Source of the DNA: Thermoplasmata archaeon
GTDB lineage: Archaea > Thermoplasmatota > Thermoplasmata > Lutacidiplasmatales > UBA184
NCBI GenBank assembly: GCA_030039865.1
Contig: JASHUS010000042.1
Span: 1 to 7,075, forward strand
Direction: 5' to 3'
Length of the DNA stretch: 7,075 nucleotides
Part shown: one piece after another, positions 1 to 6,178 of the stretch
Layout of the letters: each line of letters begins with the position of its first letter
How positions within the stretch are numbered: position 1 is the first letter of the stretch
Notes under the pieces: generated by a model
What the model was told of the DNA's origin: nothing
What the model saw: the letters and a program-made list of their open reading frames with translations, nothing else
Databases searched by the model: none
Position numbers and translations under genes: made by a program

Positions 1-653
1 GCGAACCATCCCCGGGCGTCCTCCCGCCCGATCCGCGCCACGACCGCGACCTCCGCCCCGTCCGGGACCGTCGACCCCTCGGGGTCGAGCTCCCGCAGCT
101 CGCCCAGCGCCTGGGCGGCGTCCAGGAACCGTCCCTCCTCGGGCGCTAGGTCGAGGAGGAGGAGGGTGTGGAGACCCCCGCGCCGGTTCGCCGCCAGCTG
201 TTCCACCGGCGAGCGGGGGCGGAACCCGGGCGCGAGGAACGGCAGGGAGACGGTCCGGCCGAACCGGTAGGCACTGAGCCCGAGGAACCCGGCGGCCGCG
301 GTCAGGATCGACGGTCCGGGGACGTAATGCCACGCATGGCCCGCGCGCTCCGCGGCGAGGCGCAGCGCGACGTGCGTGGTCGCAGCGAACGGGTCCCCCA
401 CGACGAGGAGGGCGATCCGGCCGCCGCCCGCGAGAGCCTGAAGGACCGGGGCCTCGGACTCGAGCTCGGCCCGCCGGAGGACGCGGATCGGTCGGCCGAT
501 CTCCGCGGCGATCCGTTCGATCGTGCCCGGGGGCGCGAGCGCGGTGTACTCCTCCGCGAAGACCTCGGCGCTCGCGCGCAGGGCATCGAGCGCCGCGCGC
601 GAGAGGCCCCGTTCGTCCGAGAGGCCGAGCCCCACGAACCAGAGGTCGCCCAT
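1..653 (-). CDS. dphB: Diphthine synthase (Dph5/DphB family), 3' end cut by window edge
   Basis: This SAM-dependent methyltransferase makes the diphthine intermediate of diphthamide on a histidine of archaeal elongation factor 2, in the cytoplasm. I translated 217 residues from ATG at 653 without a stop; the family is usually about 255-265 residues, so roughly 40 are missing at the left edge. Seen in the sequence: an N-terminal MGDLWFVGLGLSDERGLS (residues 1-18), the usual family opening; VVGDPFAATTH at about 84-94, which fits the conserved SAM-site loop; GPSILTAAAGFLGLSAYRFG at 113-132 followed by RTVSLPF; and RGGLHTLLLLDL at 158-169. These occur in the family order. The gene starts 19 bases after the USP stop, with no visible Shine-Dalgarno sequence and no A/T-rich promoter, so it is probably cotranscribed with the upstream operon or read from a promoter I cannot recognise. 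Function is well supported; the link to potassium transport is probably only positional. Confidence 0.93.
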   Translation of the reverse strand, partial: MGDLWFVGLGLSDERGLSRAALDALRASAEVFAEEYTALAPPGTIERIAAEIGRPIRVLRRAELESEAPVLQALAGGGRIALLVVGDPFAATTHVALRLAAERAGHAWHYVPGPSILTAAAGFLGLSAYRFGRTVSLPFLAPGFRPRSPVEQLAANRRGGLHTLLLLDLAPEEGRFLDAAQALGELRELDPEGSTVPDGAEVAVVARIGREDARGWF

Positions 654-672
654 CGGCCGCCGGCGCGCGGGC

Positions 673-1500
673 TCAGCCCCGCACGGCCATGACCGGGCAC
701 GGCGCCGCCCGGAAGATCTCCTCGATGAATCGGCGCGTGAGCAGCGGGCCGCCCACTTGCTCCGTGCCCTCCCCGACGATCACGAGGCCGAAGCGCTCGC
801 GCGCGGCCGCTTCCAGGATCAGCTGGGGGAGGCGGTGGCGCCGTCCCAGGATGGAGGACGGAAAGATGGAGCGCTTGTGGGTGATCGGCGTGCCGAGCGA
901 ACCCTCGTCGACGGAGGCCGCGCCGTCGCTCGCGCCGATCGGGGTCGCGCGGGTCCCGGCCGCCCCGATCGCGAGCGCGATCACCGGGGCGCCATCGGGA
1001 ACGTGGGCGGCGATCTCCTCCGCGATTCGCAGCGCGGTCGGCGTCGGGTTCTCGCCCAACGTCGGCAGGAGGATCCGCGGGATCCGCTCGCTGGCGAGCG
1101 CGAGCCGGTTGAGCACGAGGACGTCGGAGCGGGCGTGGTGCAGGATCCCGCTCGCCGTGTGGCCGACGAACGGGTTGCGGCTCCGCTTGTCCCCGCGGAG
1201 CGTCAGGAGGATCGCGTCCACCCCGTGGGACTCGGCGCCCTCGAGGATCTCCCCGGGAACGTCCGTCGCGGCGCGCACCTCGGGCTCGACCTTGACGTCG
1301 AGCGACGCGCCGGCTTCGTGCGCCGGGACGACGATGTGGACGGACGCGCGCCACTCCCGCGTGACCTCGGGGAGGGTGATCGTCGGGATGACGTGCAGGA
1401 GCCGGATGACCCCGTCGGCGTCGAGCAGCTTCGCGGCGAAGCGGATGAGGGGCTCGACCTCCGCGGGCTTCTGGACCGGAACGAGGATCGAGCTGTACAT
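673..1500 (-). CDS. Tandem universal stress protein (UspA-like), candidate KdpQ-type partner of the Kdp pump
   Basis: A 275-residue soluble protein with two UspA-like domains. Domain 1 (about 1-131) opens with SSILVPVQKPAEVEPLIRFA and closes with GHTASGILHHARSDVLVLN. Domain 2 (about 140-275) opens with PRILLPTLGENPTPTALRIA and closes with the typical FRAAPCPVMAV. There is no membrane segment. USP domains often bind ATP through G-x2-G-x9-G-S/T. Here domain 1 reads TLRG then nine residues then GH, keeping two of three glycines. Domain 2 reads GEGT then nine residues then RR, keeping only the first. The gene starts 4 bases after the kdpC stop and has a near-consensus ribosome site, so it is almost surely in the kdp operon. 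Known: Halobacterium salinarum carries a USP gene, kdpQ, after kdpFABC, and the bacterial sensor KdpD also has a USP domain. A role in controlling or assisting the pump is my inference. A general stress role remains possible. Confidence 0.87.
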   Translation of the reverse strand: MYSSILVPVQKPAEVEPLIRFAAKLLDADGVIRLLHVIPTITLPEVTREWRASVHIVVPAHEAGASLDVKVEPEVRAATDVPGEILEGAESHGVDAILLTLRGDKRSRNPFVGHTASGILHHARSDVLVLNRLALASERIPRILLPTLGENPTPTALRIAEEIAAHVPDGAPVIALAIGAAGTRATPIGASDGAASVDEGSLGTPITHKRSIFPSSILGRRHRLPQLILEAAARERFGLVIVGEGTEQVGGPLLTRRFIEEIFRAAPCPVMAVRG

Positions 1501-1504
1501 CGGT

Positions 1505-1512
1505 TCACTTCC
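1505..1512 (-). promoter_or_regulatory. Ribosome binding site of the USP gene
   Basis: On the minus strand GGAAGTGA lies 4 bases before the ATG at 1500. It matches the archaeal consensus GGAGGTGA at seven of eight positions and includes the kdpC stop codon TGA. It supports the chosen start and suggests translation coupled to kdpC. Confidence 0.6.
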
Positions 1513-2140
1513 CGATCATCGGCAGGAGCGCGAGGTCGAGTTGGAGCACGTCGACGTACGGGACCCCGACGTCCGGGATCGGCGGGTTGACGATGTGCGC
1601 GTTCACGAGATCGAGGAGTTTCGGGATGGGGAGGTTCGTCGCGTTCGAGACCCGCGGGATCTGCACGAGCACCGCCTCGGGGACGAGATCCGGGTCGATC
1701 GACGAGGCCGACGGGGCGACCCACCAGAACGGGAGGGTCGCGTTCACGGTGAAGTTCCCGTACTCCTTCATGTACGCGATCGTCTCGTTGAGGAGCTCCC
1801 CGAGCCCGGGCTGGGTCGGACCGGGCGGGGTCGGCGCGCCGCCGGTGAAGTTGTAGTCCGTCAGCGAGGGCCGCTCCCAGAACAGGTACGGCGCGTTCGT
1901 GTTCTGGGCGACGAGCGACGAGCCCGCGACGGTCCCGTTCGGATAGTAGAGGAGCGAGCCGTTCGCCGCGTCGGGGTCGACGAGCTGCGCGATGCCGGTC
2001 GTGACGAGGGGGTACACGAGTCCGCACACGACGATCGTGATCACCATGAACCCCACGGTCGCGCGCACGTGCTCGCGCATCGAGTGCGCCCGCGGCGGGG
2101 TCGGCGGCGGGCGGGCCGGCTCGCGCCCGGTCCCGCTCAC
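1505..2140 (-). CDS. kdpC: Potassium-transporting ATPase subunit KdpC
   Basis: KdpC is the single-span subunit of the KdpFABC K+ pump, with most of its mass outside the membrane; it raises nucleotide affinity and stabilises the complex. From GTG at 2140 the protein has 211 residues, near the usual 190-200 plus an extension. Seen: a proline-rich N-terminus (residues 1-20), a membrane segment at about 28-50 (GFMVITIVVCGLVYPLV within it), then family motifs GSLLYYPNGTVAGSSLVAQN (61-80), FWERPSLTDYN (87-97), SASSIDPDLVPEAVLVQIPR (144-163) and LDLALLP near the end. I chose GTG 2140 because it overlaps the kdpB stop as GTGA and has GGAGG 3 bases upstream. ATG at 2080 would give a shorter 191-residue protein beginning MREHVRATVGF, but has no ribosome site. 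Seven N-x-S/T sequons lie in the external part (N60, N68, N97, N118, N129, N133, N166). Identity is firm; the start is moderately certain. Confidence 0.92.
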   Translation of the reverse strand: MSGTGREPARPPPTPPRAHSMREHVRATVGFMVITIVVCGLVYPLVTTGIAQLVDPDAANGSLLYYPNGTVAGSSLVAQNTNAPYLFWERPSLTDYNFTGGAPTPPGPTQPGLGELLNETIAYMKEYGNFTVNATLPFWWVAPSASSIDPDLVPEAVLVQIPRVSNATNLPIPKLLDLVNAHIVNPPIPDVGVPYVDVLQLDLALLPMIGK

Positions 2141-4272
2141 AGTCCTCCGAGCGGCAGGAAGTGGGCGACCGCGGCGCCCGCCGCGGACCACCAGCCGAGC
2201 GTCGCGAGCCAGGCGAGGAACACGTAGATCAGCTTGATCCCGACGAACGCGCTCACGAGGCCTCCGAAGCCGTAGACGAGCAGGTTGCGGCGGAGCAAAT
2301 CGATTGCCGAGCGGGGCCGGAACGGGACCCCGACCAGCGCGAGGGGGATCAGGAACGGGATGATCACCCCGTTGAACAGGAGCGCCGAGAGGACCGCGAG
2401 CTGCGGGTTCGTGAAGCCGAGAACGTTCATCAGCTGGATACCGGGCAGGTTCGCGACGCCCGAGGCGATGAAGATCGCCGGGATGATGGCGAAGTACTTC
2501 GCGACGTCGTTCGTGATGGAGAACGTCGTCAGCGCGCCCCGCGTGATGAGCAGCTGCTTACCGATCGAGACGACCTCGATCAGCTTGGTCGGATCGTTGT
2601 CGAGGTCGACCATGTTGCCGGCCTCCTTCGCCGCCCCGGTCCCGCTGTTCATCGCGAGGCCCACGTCGGCCCGGGCGAGCGCCGGGGCGTCGTTCGTCCC
2701 GTCGCCGGTCATCGCGACCAGATGACCCTGCGCCTTCTCCCGCTCGATCAGCGTGAGCTTCGTCTCGGGCTTCGCCTCGGCGACGAACTCGTCGACCCCG
2801 CTCTCCTCCGCGATCGCGGCCGCCGTGAGGCGGTTGTCGCCCGTGCACATGATCGTGTGGATGCCCATCAGCTTGAGCTCGCGGAGCCGGTCCTTGATGC
2901 CGGGTTTCACGACGTCCTTCAGGAAGACCAGGCCGACGATCCGCTTGTTCACCGAGATCGCGAGCGGCGTCATCCCCTGGCGCGACGCGTCCGCCGCGGC
3001 CGACCGGATCTCGGGCGGCGCGACGGCGCCGTACTGCTCCATCGTCTTGACCGCGCCCTTGTAGTACTCCGTGCCGTCGGCGAGCACGATCCCGCTCATC
3101 GGCCGCTCGACCGTGAACGGGAGGACCTTGTACTGGCCGGGCTCGAGCCGGCGGGAGGTCGCGTTGCGGCGCGCGGCCAGGCGCACGATCGAGCGGCCCT
3201 CGGGCGTGTCGTCGAGCGTGGAGGAGAGCAGCGCCGCCTCGACCAGCGCGTTCGCGTCGACGCCCGGCGCCATCACGAACTGGACGGCGAGGCGGTTGCC
3301 GACCGTGATCGTCCCCGTCTTGTCGAGGATGATGACGTCGAGGTCGCCCGCCGCCTCGACCGCCTTCCCGCTCTTCGCGATGACGTTCGCGCTCGCCGTC
3401 CGGTTGATCCCCGAGATCCCGATCGCGGGCAACAGCGCTCCGATCGTCGTCGGCATCAGGCAGACGAACAGCGCGACGATCGTCGCGAGATCGATCGTGA
3501 CGATCGTCGTGTAGTTGGCGAGATAGATGAACGTGATCACGACCGAGAACAGCGCGATCGTGAGGGCCGAGAGCAGCACGATCAGCGCGAGCTCGTTCGG
3601 CGTTGGTTCCCGGCCCTGGCCTTCGACGAGGCGAATCATCCGATCGAGGAACGACTGGCCCTGCACCGCGGTGACCCGGACCTGCGCGGTCCCCTGCAGC
3701 ACCTTCGTGCCGCCGAGGACGCTCGTCTTGTCGCCGCCGCTCTCGCGCGTGACGGGCTCCGACTCGCCCGTCATCATCGACTCGTCGATGAGCGCGACCC
3801 CGTGGATCACGTCGCCGTCCATCGGCACGGGTTCCCCGGCGCGGATCTCGACGGTGTCGCCGATGTGCAGGATGTCGGAGGAGACCCAGCGCTCGGTCCC
3901 GTCGGGCAGCACCTGGCGCGCGCGGATCCCGCTACGGATCTCGCGGAGCGCGTCGGCCCGCGCCCGGCCCTGCGCCTCCGCGATCGCGGTCGAGACGTTC
4001 GCGAACCACAGGGTGAGGAACAGGATGATCGTCACCCAGACGAAGTAGTCGGCGTTGTACGTGCGCGCGAGATCCGGGAACGCCCGAGGGAAGAGCGTGA
4101 GGACGAGCAGGAACCAGAACAGCACGTAGACGCAGAACATCACCGGGTAGCGGACTTGGATGCGGGGGTCGAACGCCTTGAACGAGTCCGTGAGCACGCG
4201 GCGCCAGGACGTGTGCGGGATCCGCCGGACGGAGACCTTGGCGCCCGGCTCGCCGACGTCGCTCGCGCTCAT
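2137..4272 (-). CDS. kdpB: Potassium-transporting P-type ATPase catalytic subunit KdpB
   Basis: KdpB hydrolyses ATP through an aspartyl-phosphate and drives K+ uptake by KdpA; it is a multi-span membrane protein. The product has 711 residues, longer than the 682 of E. coli. Motifs seen in order: membrane segments at about 42-62 and 76-92; TGES at 168-171 in the actuator domain, whose serine matches the site of inhibitory phosphorylation in E. coli KdpB; CLMPTTIGAL at 271-280 in the ion-path helix; DKTGT at 317-321 with the phosphorylated D317; TPEGRS at 356-361; the nucleotide-binding PFTVERPMSG (385-394) and YKGAVK (404-409); CTGDN at 476-480; TGDGTNDAP at 522-530; and FSITNDVAKYFAIIPA at 584-599, with D589 and K592 matching the essential membrane Asp/Lys pair. 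All catalytic residues are present. About 18-20 hydrophobic residues extend past the usual C-terminus. ATG 4272 lies 7 bases after the kdpA stop and the gene overlaps kdpC by 4 bases. Confidence 0.97.
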   Translation of the reverse strand: MSASDVGEPGAKVSVRRIPHTSWRRVLTDSFKAFDPRIQVRYPVMFCVYVLFWFLLVLTLFPRAFPDLARTYNADYFVWVTIILFLTLWFANVSTAIAEAQGRARADALREIRSGIRARQVLPDGTERWVSSDILHIGDTVEIRAGEPVPMDGDVIHGVALIDESMMTGESEPVTRESGGDKTSVLGGTKVLQGTAQVRVTAVQGQSFLDRMIRLVEGQGREPTPNELALIVLLSALTIALFSVVITFIYLANYTTIVTIDLATIVALFVCLMPTTIGALLPAIGISGINRTASANVIAKSGKAVEAAGDLDVIILDKTGTITVGNRLAVQFVMAPGVDANALVEAALLSSTLDDTPEGRSIVRLAARRNATSRRLEPGQYKVLPFTVERPMSGIVLADGTEYYKGAVKTMEQYGAVAPPEIRSAAADASRQGMTPLAISVNKRIVGLVFLKDVVKPGIKDRLRELKLMGIHTIMCTGDNRLTAAAIAEESGVDEFVAEAKPETKLTLIEREKAQGHLVAMTGDGTNDAPALARADVGLAMNSGTGAAKEAGNMVDLDNDPTKLIEVVSIGKQLLITRGALTTFSITNDVAKYFAIIPAIFIASGVANLPGIQLMNVLGFTNPQLAVLSALLFNGVIIPFLIPLALVGVPFRPRSAIDLLRRNLLVYGFGGLVSAFVGIKLIYVFLAWLATLGWWSAAGAAVAHFLPLGGL
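2144..2148 (-). promoter_or_regulatory. Ribosome binding site favouring the GTG start of kdpC
   Basis: GGAGG on the minus strand lies 3 bases before GTG 2140, inside the last codons of kdpB. The spacing is short, but kdpA shows the same GGAGG-N3-GTG arrangement. No such motif precedes the alternative ATG at 2080. Confidence 0.5.
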
Positions 4273-4274
4273 CG

Positions 4275-4280
4275 CTCCCC
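4275..4280 (-). promoter_or_regulatory. Ribosome binding site of kdpB
   Basis: GGGGAG on the minus strand sits 2 bases before the kdpB ATG at 4272. It shares one base with the kdpA TAG stop (4282-4280), consistent with coupled translation of kdpA and kdpB. The spacing is short. Confidence 0.45.
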
Positions 4281-5980
4281 TAGATGATCTGGGCGAGCGG
4301 CCCGAGCGCGATGACCGGGAGGAAGAGGAGGACGCTCATGATGATCAGGAAGAGCGTGATGTAGAGCGTGAACGTCAGGCTCGCGGTGCGCAGGGTGCCC
4401 GCGCTCGCGGGCTGGGTCTCCTGCTCGCTGAACAGGCCGCCGACCATCAGCATCGCGAAGAACGGAATGAACCGGCCGACGAGCATCACGACGGCGCCAG
4501 CGAGGTTGAAGAACGGCGTGGCGTCGTTGAAGTAGCCGTCCGAGAGCGCGCTCCCGTTGTTGGCAGACTCGCTCGTGAACTCGTAGAGCACCGAGGTGAA
4601 GACGTGGGCCGAGGAGGGGATCGAGCCCGTCGCCGTCGTGACGAAGCCGCCCGCGACCGCGACGACGAACGGGATCAGGATCGACGTGGGATGGGTGAGC
4701 AGGGCGAGGGCCGACCAACGCACGTGCCGCGTCGTGATCTTCTTACCCAGGTACTCGGGCGTGCGGCCGACCATCAGCCCGCCGACGAAGATCCCGAGCA
4801 CGGCGAACAGGAGGAGCGTGCCGAACCCGCAGCCGACGCCGCCCGGCGTGCTCTGCGTGAACATGCCGAACAGGAGCACGAGCTGCGCGACCGGCGAGAG
4901 CGCGCCGATCATCATGTTGTTCGCGCCGACGTTGGAGTAGACGCTCGTCACCTGGAACAGTGACGCCTCCGGTAAACTGAACCGCGTCTCCTGCCCGATC
5001 GGGTAGCCGTTCGTCTGGGCCCCGAGCGACGTGATGCTCGCGAGCGCCGGGTTCGACGCGGCCTGGTAGGCGATGAAGAGCGCGAGCGCGATACAGAACA
5101 CGATGAGGATCGTGCCCATGTACGGCCACGCTTCCGCGCGCTTGCGGATGAGCTGGCCGAACAGGAACGGCGTGGAGAGCGGGATGAGGATCATCACGAA
5201 GGAGAGGAAGAGGTTCGAGACCGCGCTCGGGTTCGCGAGCGGGGACGCTGCGTTGGCGGAGTAGAACCCCCCGCCGTTCGAACCCAGCAGCGAGATCGAC
5301 TGGAACGACGCGACCGGACCGAGCAGGATCTCCTGCGTCCCGCCCGTGATCGGATGCGCGGTGACGATGTTCGTGAACGTCTCGGGGACGCCCATGAAGA
5401 CCAGCACGATCGCGATCAGGATGCTGAGCGGCAGGAAGATCCGCGTCATCGAGCGGACGAGGTCGACGTAGAAGTTGCCGAGCGTTCCGTCCTTGCGGAC
5501 GAAGCCGCGGATCATCGCCGCCGCGACGCAGATCCCCGTCGCGGGGGAGACGAAGAGCGCGATCGGCCAGGCGATGACGAGCGAGCCGAGGCTCATCTGC
5601 GTCTCGTTCGTGAAGTGCGTGAAGTTCGTGTTCGTCGTGAAGCTCGCGGCGGAGTGGAACGCGAGCGTCCAGCTCATGCCGGGCGCGCCGGTGGCGTCGA
5701 GCGGAAGCAGGTTCTGGTAGAGCAGCCAGACGTAGAGGAAGACGAACAGGGCGACGTTGACGAGGACGACGGCGAGGAAGTACTCCATCGCGCGCATCGA
5801 CTTGCGCGGCGACGTGCCGATGAGCCGGTAGATCGCGTTCTCGATCGGCGTGAGTACGCTGTCGCCGAGGATCGGCCGGTCCATGAAGACCTTGCCGAGG
5901 TAAGAGCCGAAGAACGGCGCGGCTGCCAGAGCAAGAATGAGGAGGAGGATTACGTCGATGAGCGATTGGACCGCGAACAC
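4280..5980 (-). CDS. kdpA: Potassium-transporting ATPase K+-channel-like subunit KdpA
   Basis: KdpA is the K+-binding and translocating subunit, related to Trk/Ktr and K+ channels with four pore repeats. The 566 residues match the usual size (557 in E. coli) and hold about ten hydrophobic spans. The four selectivity loops are visible: TTNTNF at 115-120, SNGGGF at 234-239, SNVGANNMM at 349-357 and SESANNGSA at 470-478. The glycines equivalent to E. coli G232, G345 and G470 are present. GRTPEYLGKKI at 405-415 is a family signature, and ALGPLAQII matches the usual C-terminus. Two oddities: the residue after TNTN-aromatic is Thr121 where E. coli has Gln116, and the third loop lacks the MHDS segment found in E. 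coli. The start is GTG at 5980 with GGAGGT upstream; no other plausible start is near, and the N-terminus MFAVQSLIDVILL fits the family. It lies 13 bases after kdpF and 7 before kdpB. Confidence 0.97.
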   Translation of the reverse strand: MFAVQSLIDVILLLILALAAAPFFGSYLGKVFMDRPILGDSVLTPIENAIYRLIGTSPRKSMRAMEYFLAVVLVNVALFVFLYVWLLYQNLLPLDATGAPGMSWTLAFHSAASFTTNTNFTHFTNETQMSLGSLVIAWPIALFVSPATGICVAAAMIRGFVRKDGTLGNFYVDLVRSMTRIFLPLSILIAIVLVFMGVPETFTNIVTAHPITGGTQEILLGPVASFQSISLLGSNGGGFYSANAASPLANPSAVSNLFLSFVMILIPLSTPFLFGQLIRKRAEAWPYMGTILIVFCIALALFIAYQAASNPALASITSLGAQTNGYPIGQETRFSLPEASLFQVTSVYSNVGANNMMIGALSPVAQLVLLFGMFTQSTPGGVGCGFGTLLLFAVLGIFVGGLMVGRTPEYLGKKITTRHVRWSALALLTHPTSILIPFVVAVAGGFVTTATGSIPSSAHVFTSVLYEFTSESANNGSALSDGYFNDATPFFNLAGAVVMLVGRFIPFFAMLMVGGLFSEQETQPASAGTLRTASLTFTLYITLFLIIMSVLLFLPVIALGPLAQII

Positions 5981-5982
5981 GG

Positions 5983-5988
5983 ACCTCC
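5983..5988 (-). promoter_or_regulatory. Ribosome binding site deciding the GTG start of kdpA
   Basis: GGAGGT on the minus strand lies 2 bases before GTG 5980, in the short gap after kdpF. It supports the GTG start. A nearby ATG at 5994 overlaps the kdpF stop but is out of frame with kdpA. Confidence 0.55.
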
Positions 5989-5993
5989 GTCCA

Positions 5994-6107
5994 TCAGAAC
6001 CGCTCGGGGTGGAGCATCGAGTAGACGAGATAGCCGGTGAGGAAGATCGCGATTACCGTGAAAACGACGAGCCCGAGGTGCTGGCCGATGGCCGCAGCGG
6101 TCCCCAT
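5994..6107 (-). CDS. kdpF: KdpF, small single-span subunit of the Kdp K+ pump
   Basis: A 37-residue protein read from ATG 6107 to TGA 5996-5994. The N-terminal part (MGTAAAIGQH) is short and weakly polar. A single membrane helix spans about residues 11-30 (GLVVFTVIAIFLTGYLVY), and the C-terminus GYLVYSMLHPERF is the classic KdpF ending (compare the GYLVYALINAEAF ending in E. coli). KdpF is a lipid-like stabilising peptide at the KdpA interface of the pump. The gene is too short for default gene callers, but its position directly before kdpA, the correct frame and the signature make it real. It is the first gene of the operon. No ribosome site is visible upstream, and the predicted transcript start is only about 10-15 bases away, so initiation on a short or nearly leaderless message is likely. 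Confidence 0.9.
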   Translation of the reverse strand: MGTAAAIGQHLGLVVFTVIAIFLTGYLVYSMLHPERF

Positions 6108-6140
6108 GGAGTCCGATGGGGCCTTCGACTCGGGTCCCGT

Positions 6141-6148
6141 TATTTAGA
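6141..6148 (-). promoter_or_regulatory. Putative TATA box of the kdp operon promoter
   Basis: On the minus strand the sequence TCTAAATA stands out in a very G+C-rich background, about 35 bases before the kdpF ATG. It resembles the archaeal TATA consensus TTTAWATA. With the usual 25-base spacing, transcription would begin near 6120 and leave a leader of about 13 bases. The bases just upstream (GGTCGAG) are not a convincing BRE. This is inferred from sequence only. Confidence 0.5.
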
Positions 6149-6163
6149 CTCGACCGCCCAGGT

Positions 6164-6178
6164 GCACGGTCTAGCACG
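6164..6178 (-). repeat. Short direct repeat upstream of the kdp TATA element
   Basis: The 5-base word CGTGC occurs twice on the minus strand, at 6178-6174 and 6168-6164, with starts 10 bases apart, about one helical turn. The second copy is part of the palindrome GTGCAC (6167-6162). It lies about 16 bases upstream of the TATA element, where an archaeal activator could bind. The words are short and chance is a real alternative. Confidence 0.2.

Noticed and set aside
302..1354. Minus-strand 350-codon frame across the dphB and USP genes
   Set aside because: It is the shifted frame of both genes and crosses their boundary. The recognisable dphB and USP translations are in other frames.
2138..2191. 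Longer kdpC starting at GTG 2191
   Set aside because: It would overlap kdpB by 55 bases and add an Arg-rich leader that is just the shadow of the kdpB tail. GTG 2140 with GGAGG and a GTGA overlap is more likely.
523..2227. Overlapping plus-strand open frames of 355 and 512 codons
   Set aside because: Low-complexity compositions rich in Arg, Ser and Ala, spanning several real minus-strand genes. They are artefacts of high G+C with few stop codons.
2161..4287. Plus-strand open frame of 708 codons antisense to kdpB
   Set aside because: Its translation is almost all Arg, Asp, Glu, Gly and Ala, without domains, and it mirrors the codon pattern of kdpB in G+C-rich DNA. All P-type ATPase motifs are on the other strand.
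4886..4937. Frameshift in the third KdpA filter region
   Set aside because: Family-like sequence is in the same frame on both sides, no stop intervenes, and the segment keeps the filter Gly-Ala. A real divergence is more likely than an error.
5950..6177. Minus-strand 75-codon frame before kdpA
   Set aside because: It is a shadow of kdpF and the start of kdpA and runs through the TATA element. It has no recognisable protein features, while kdpF in a different frame does.
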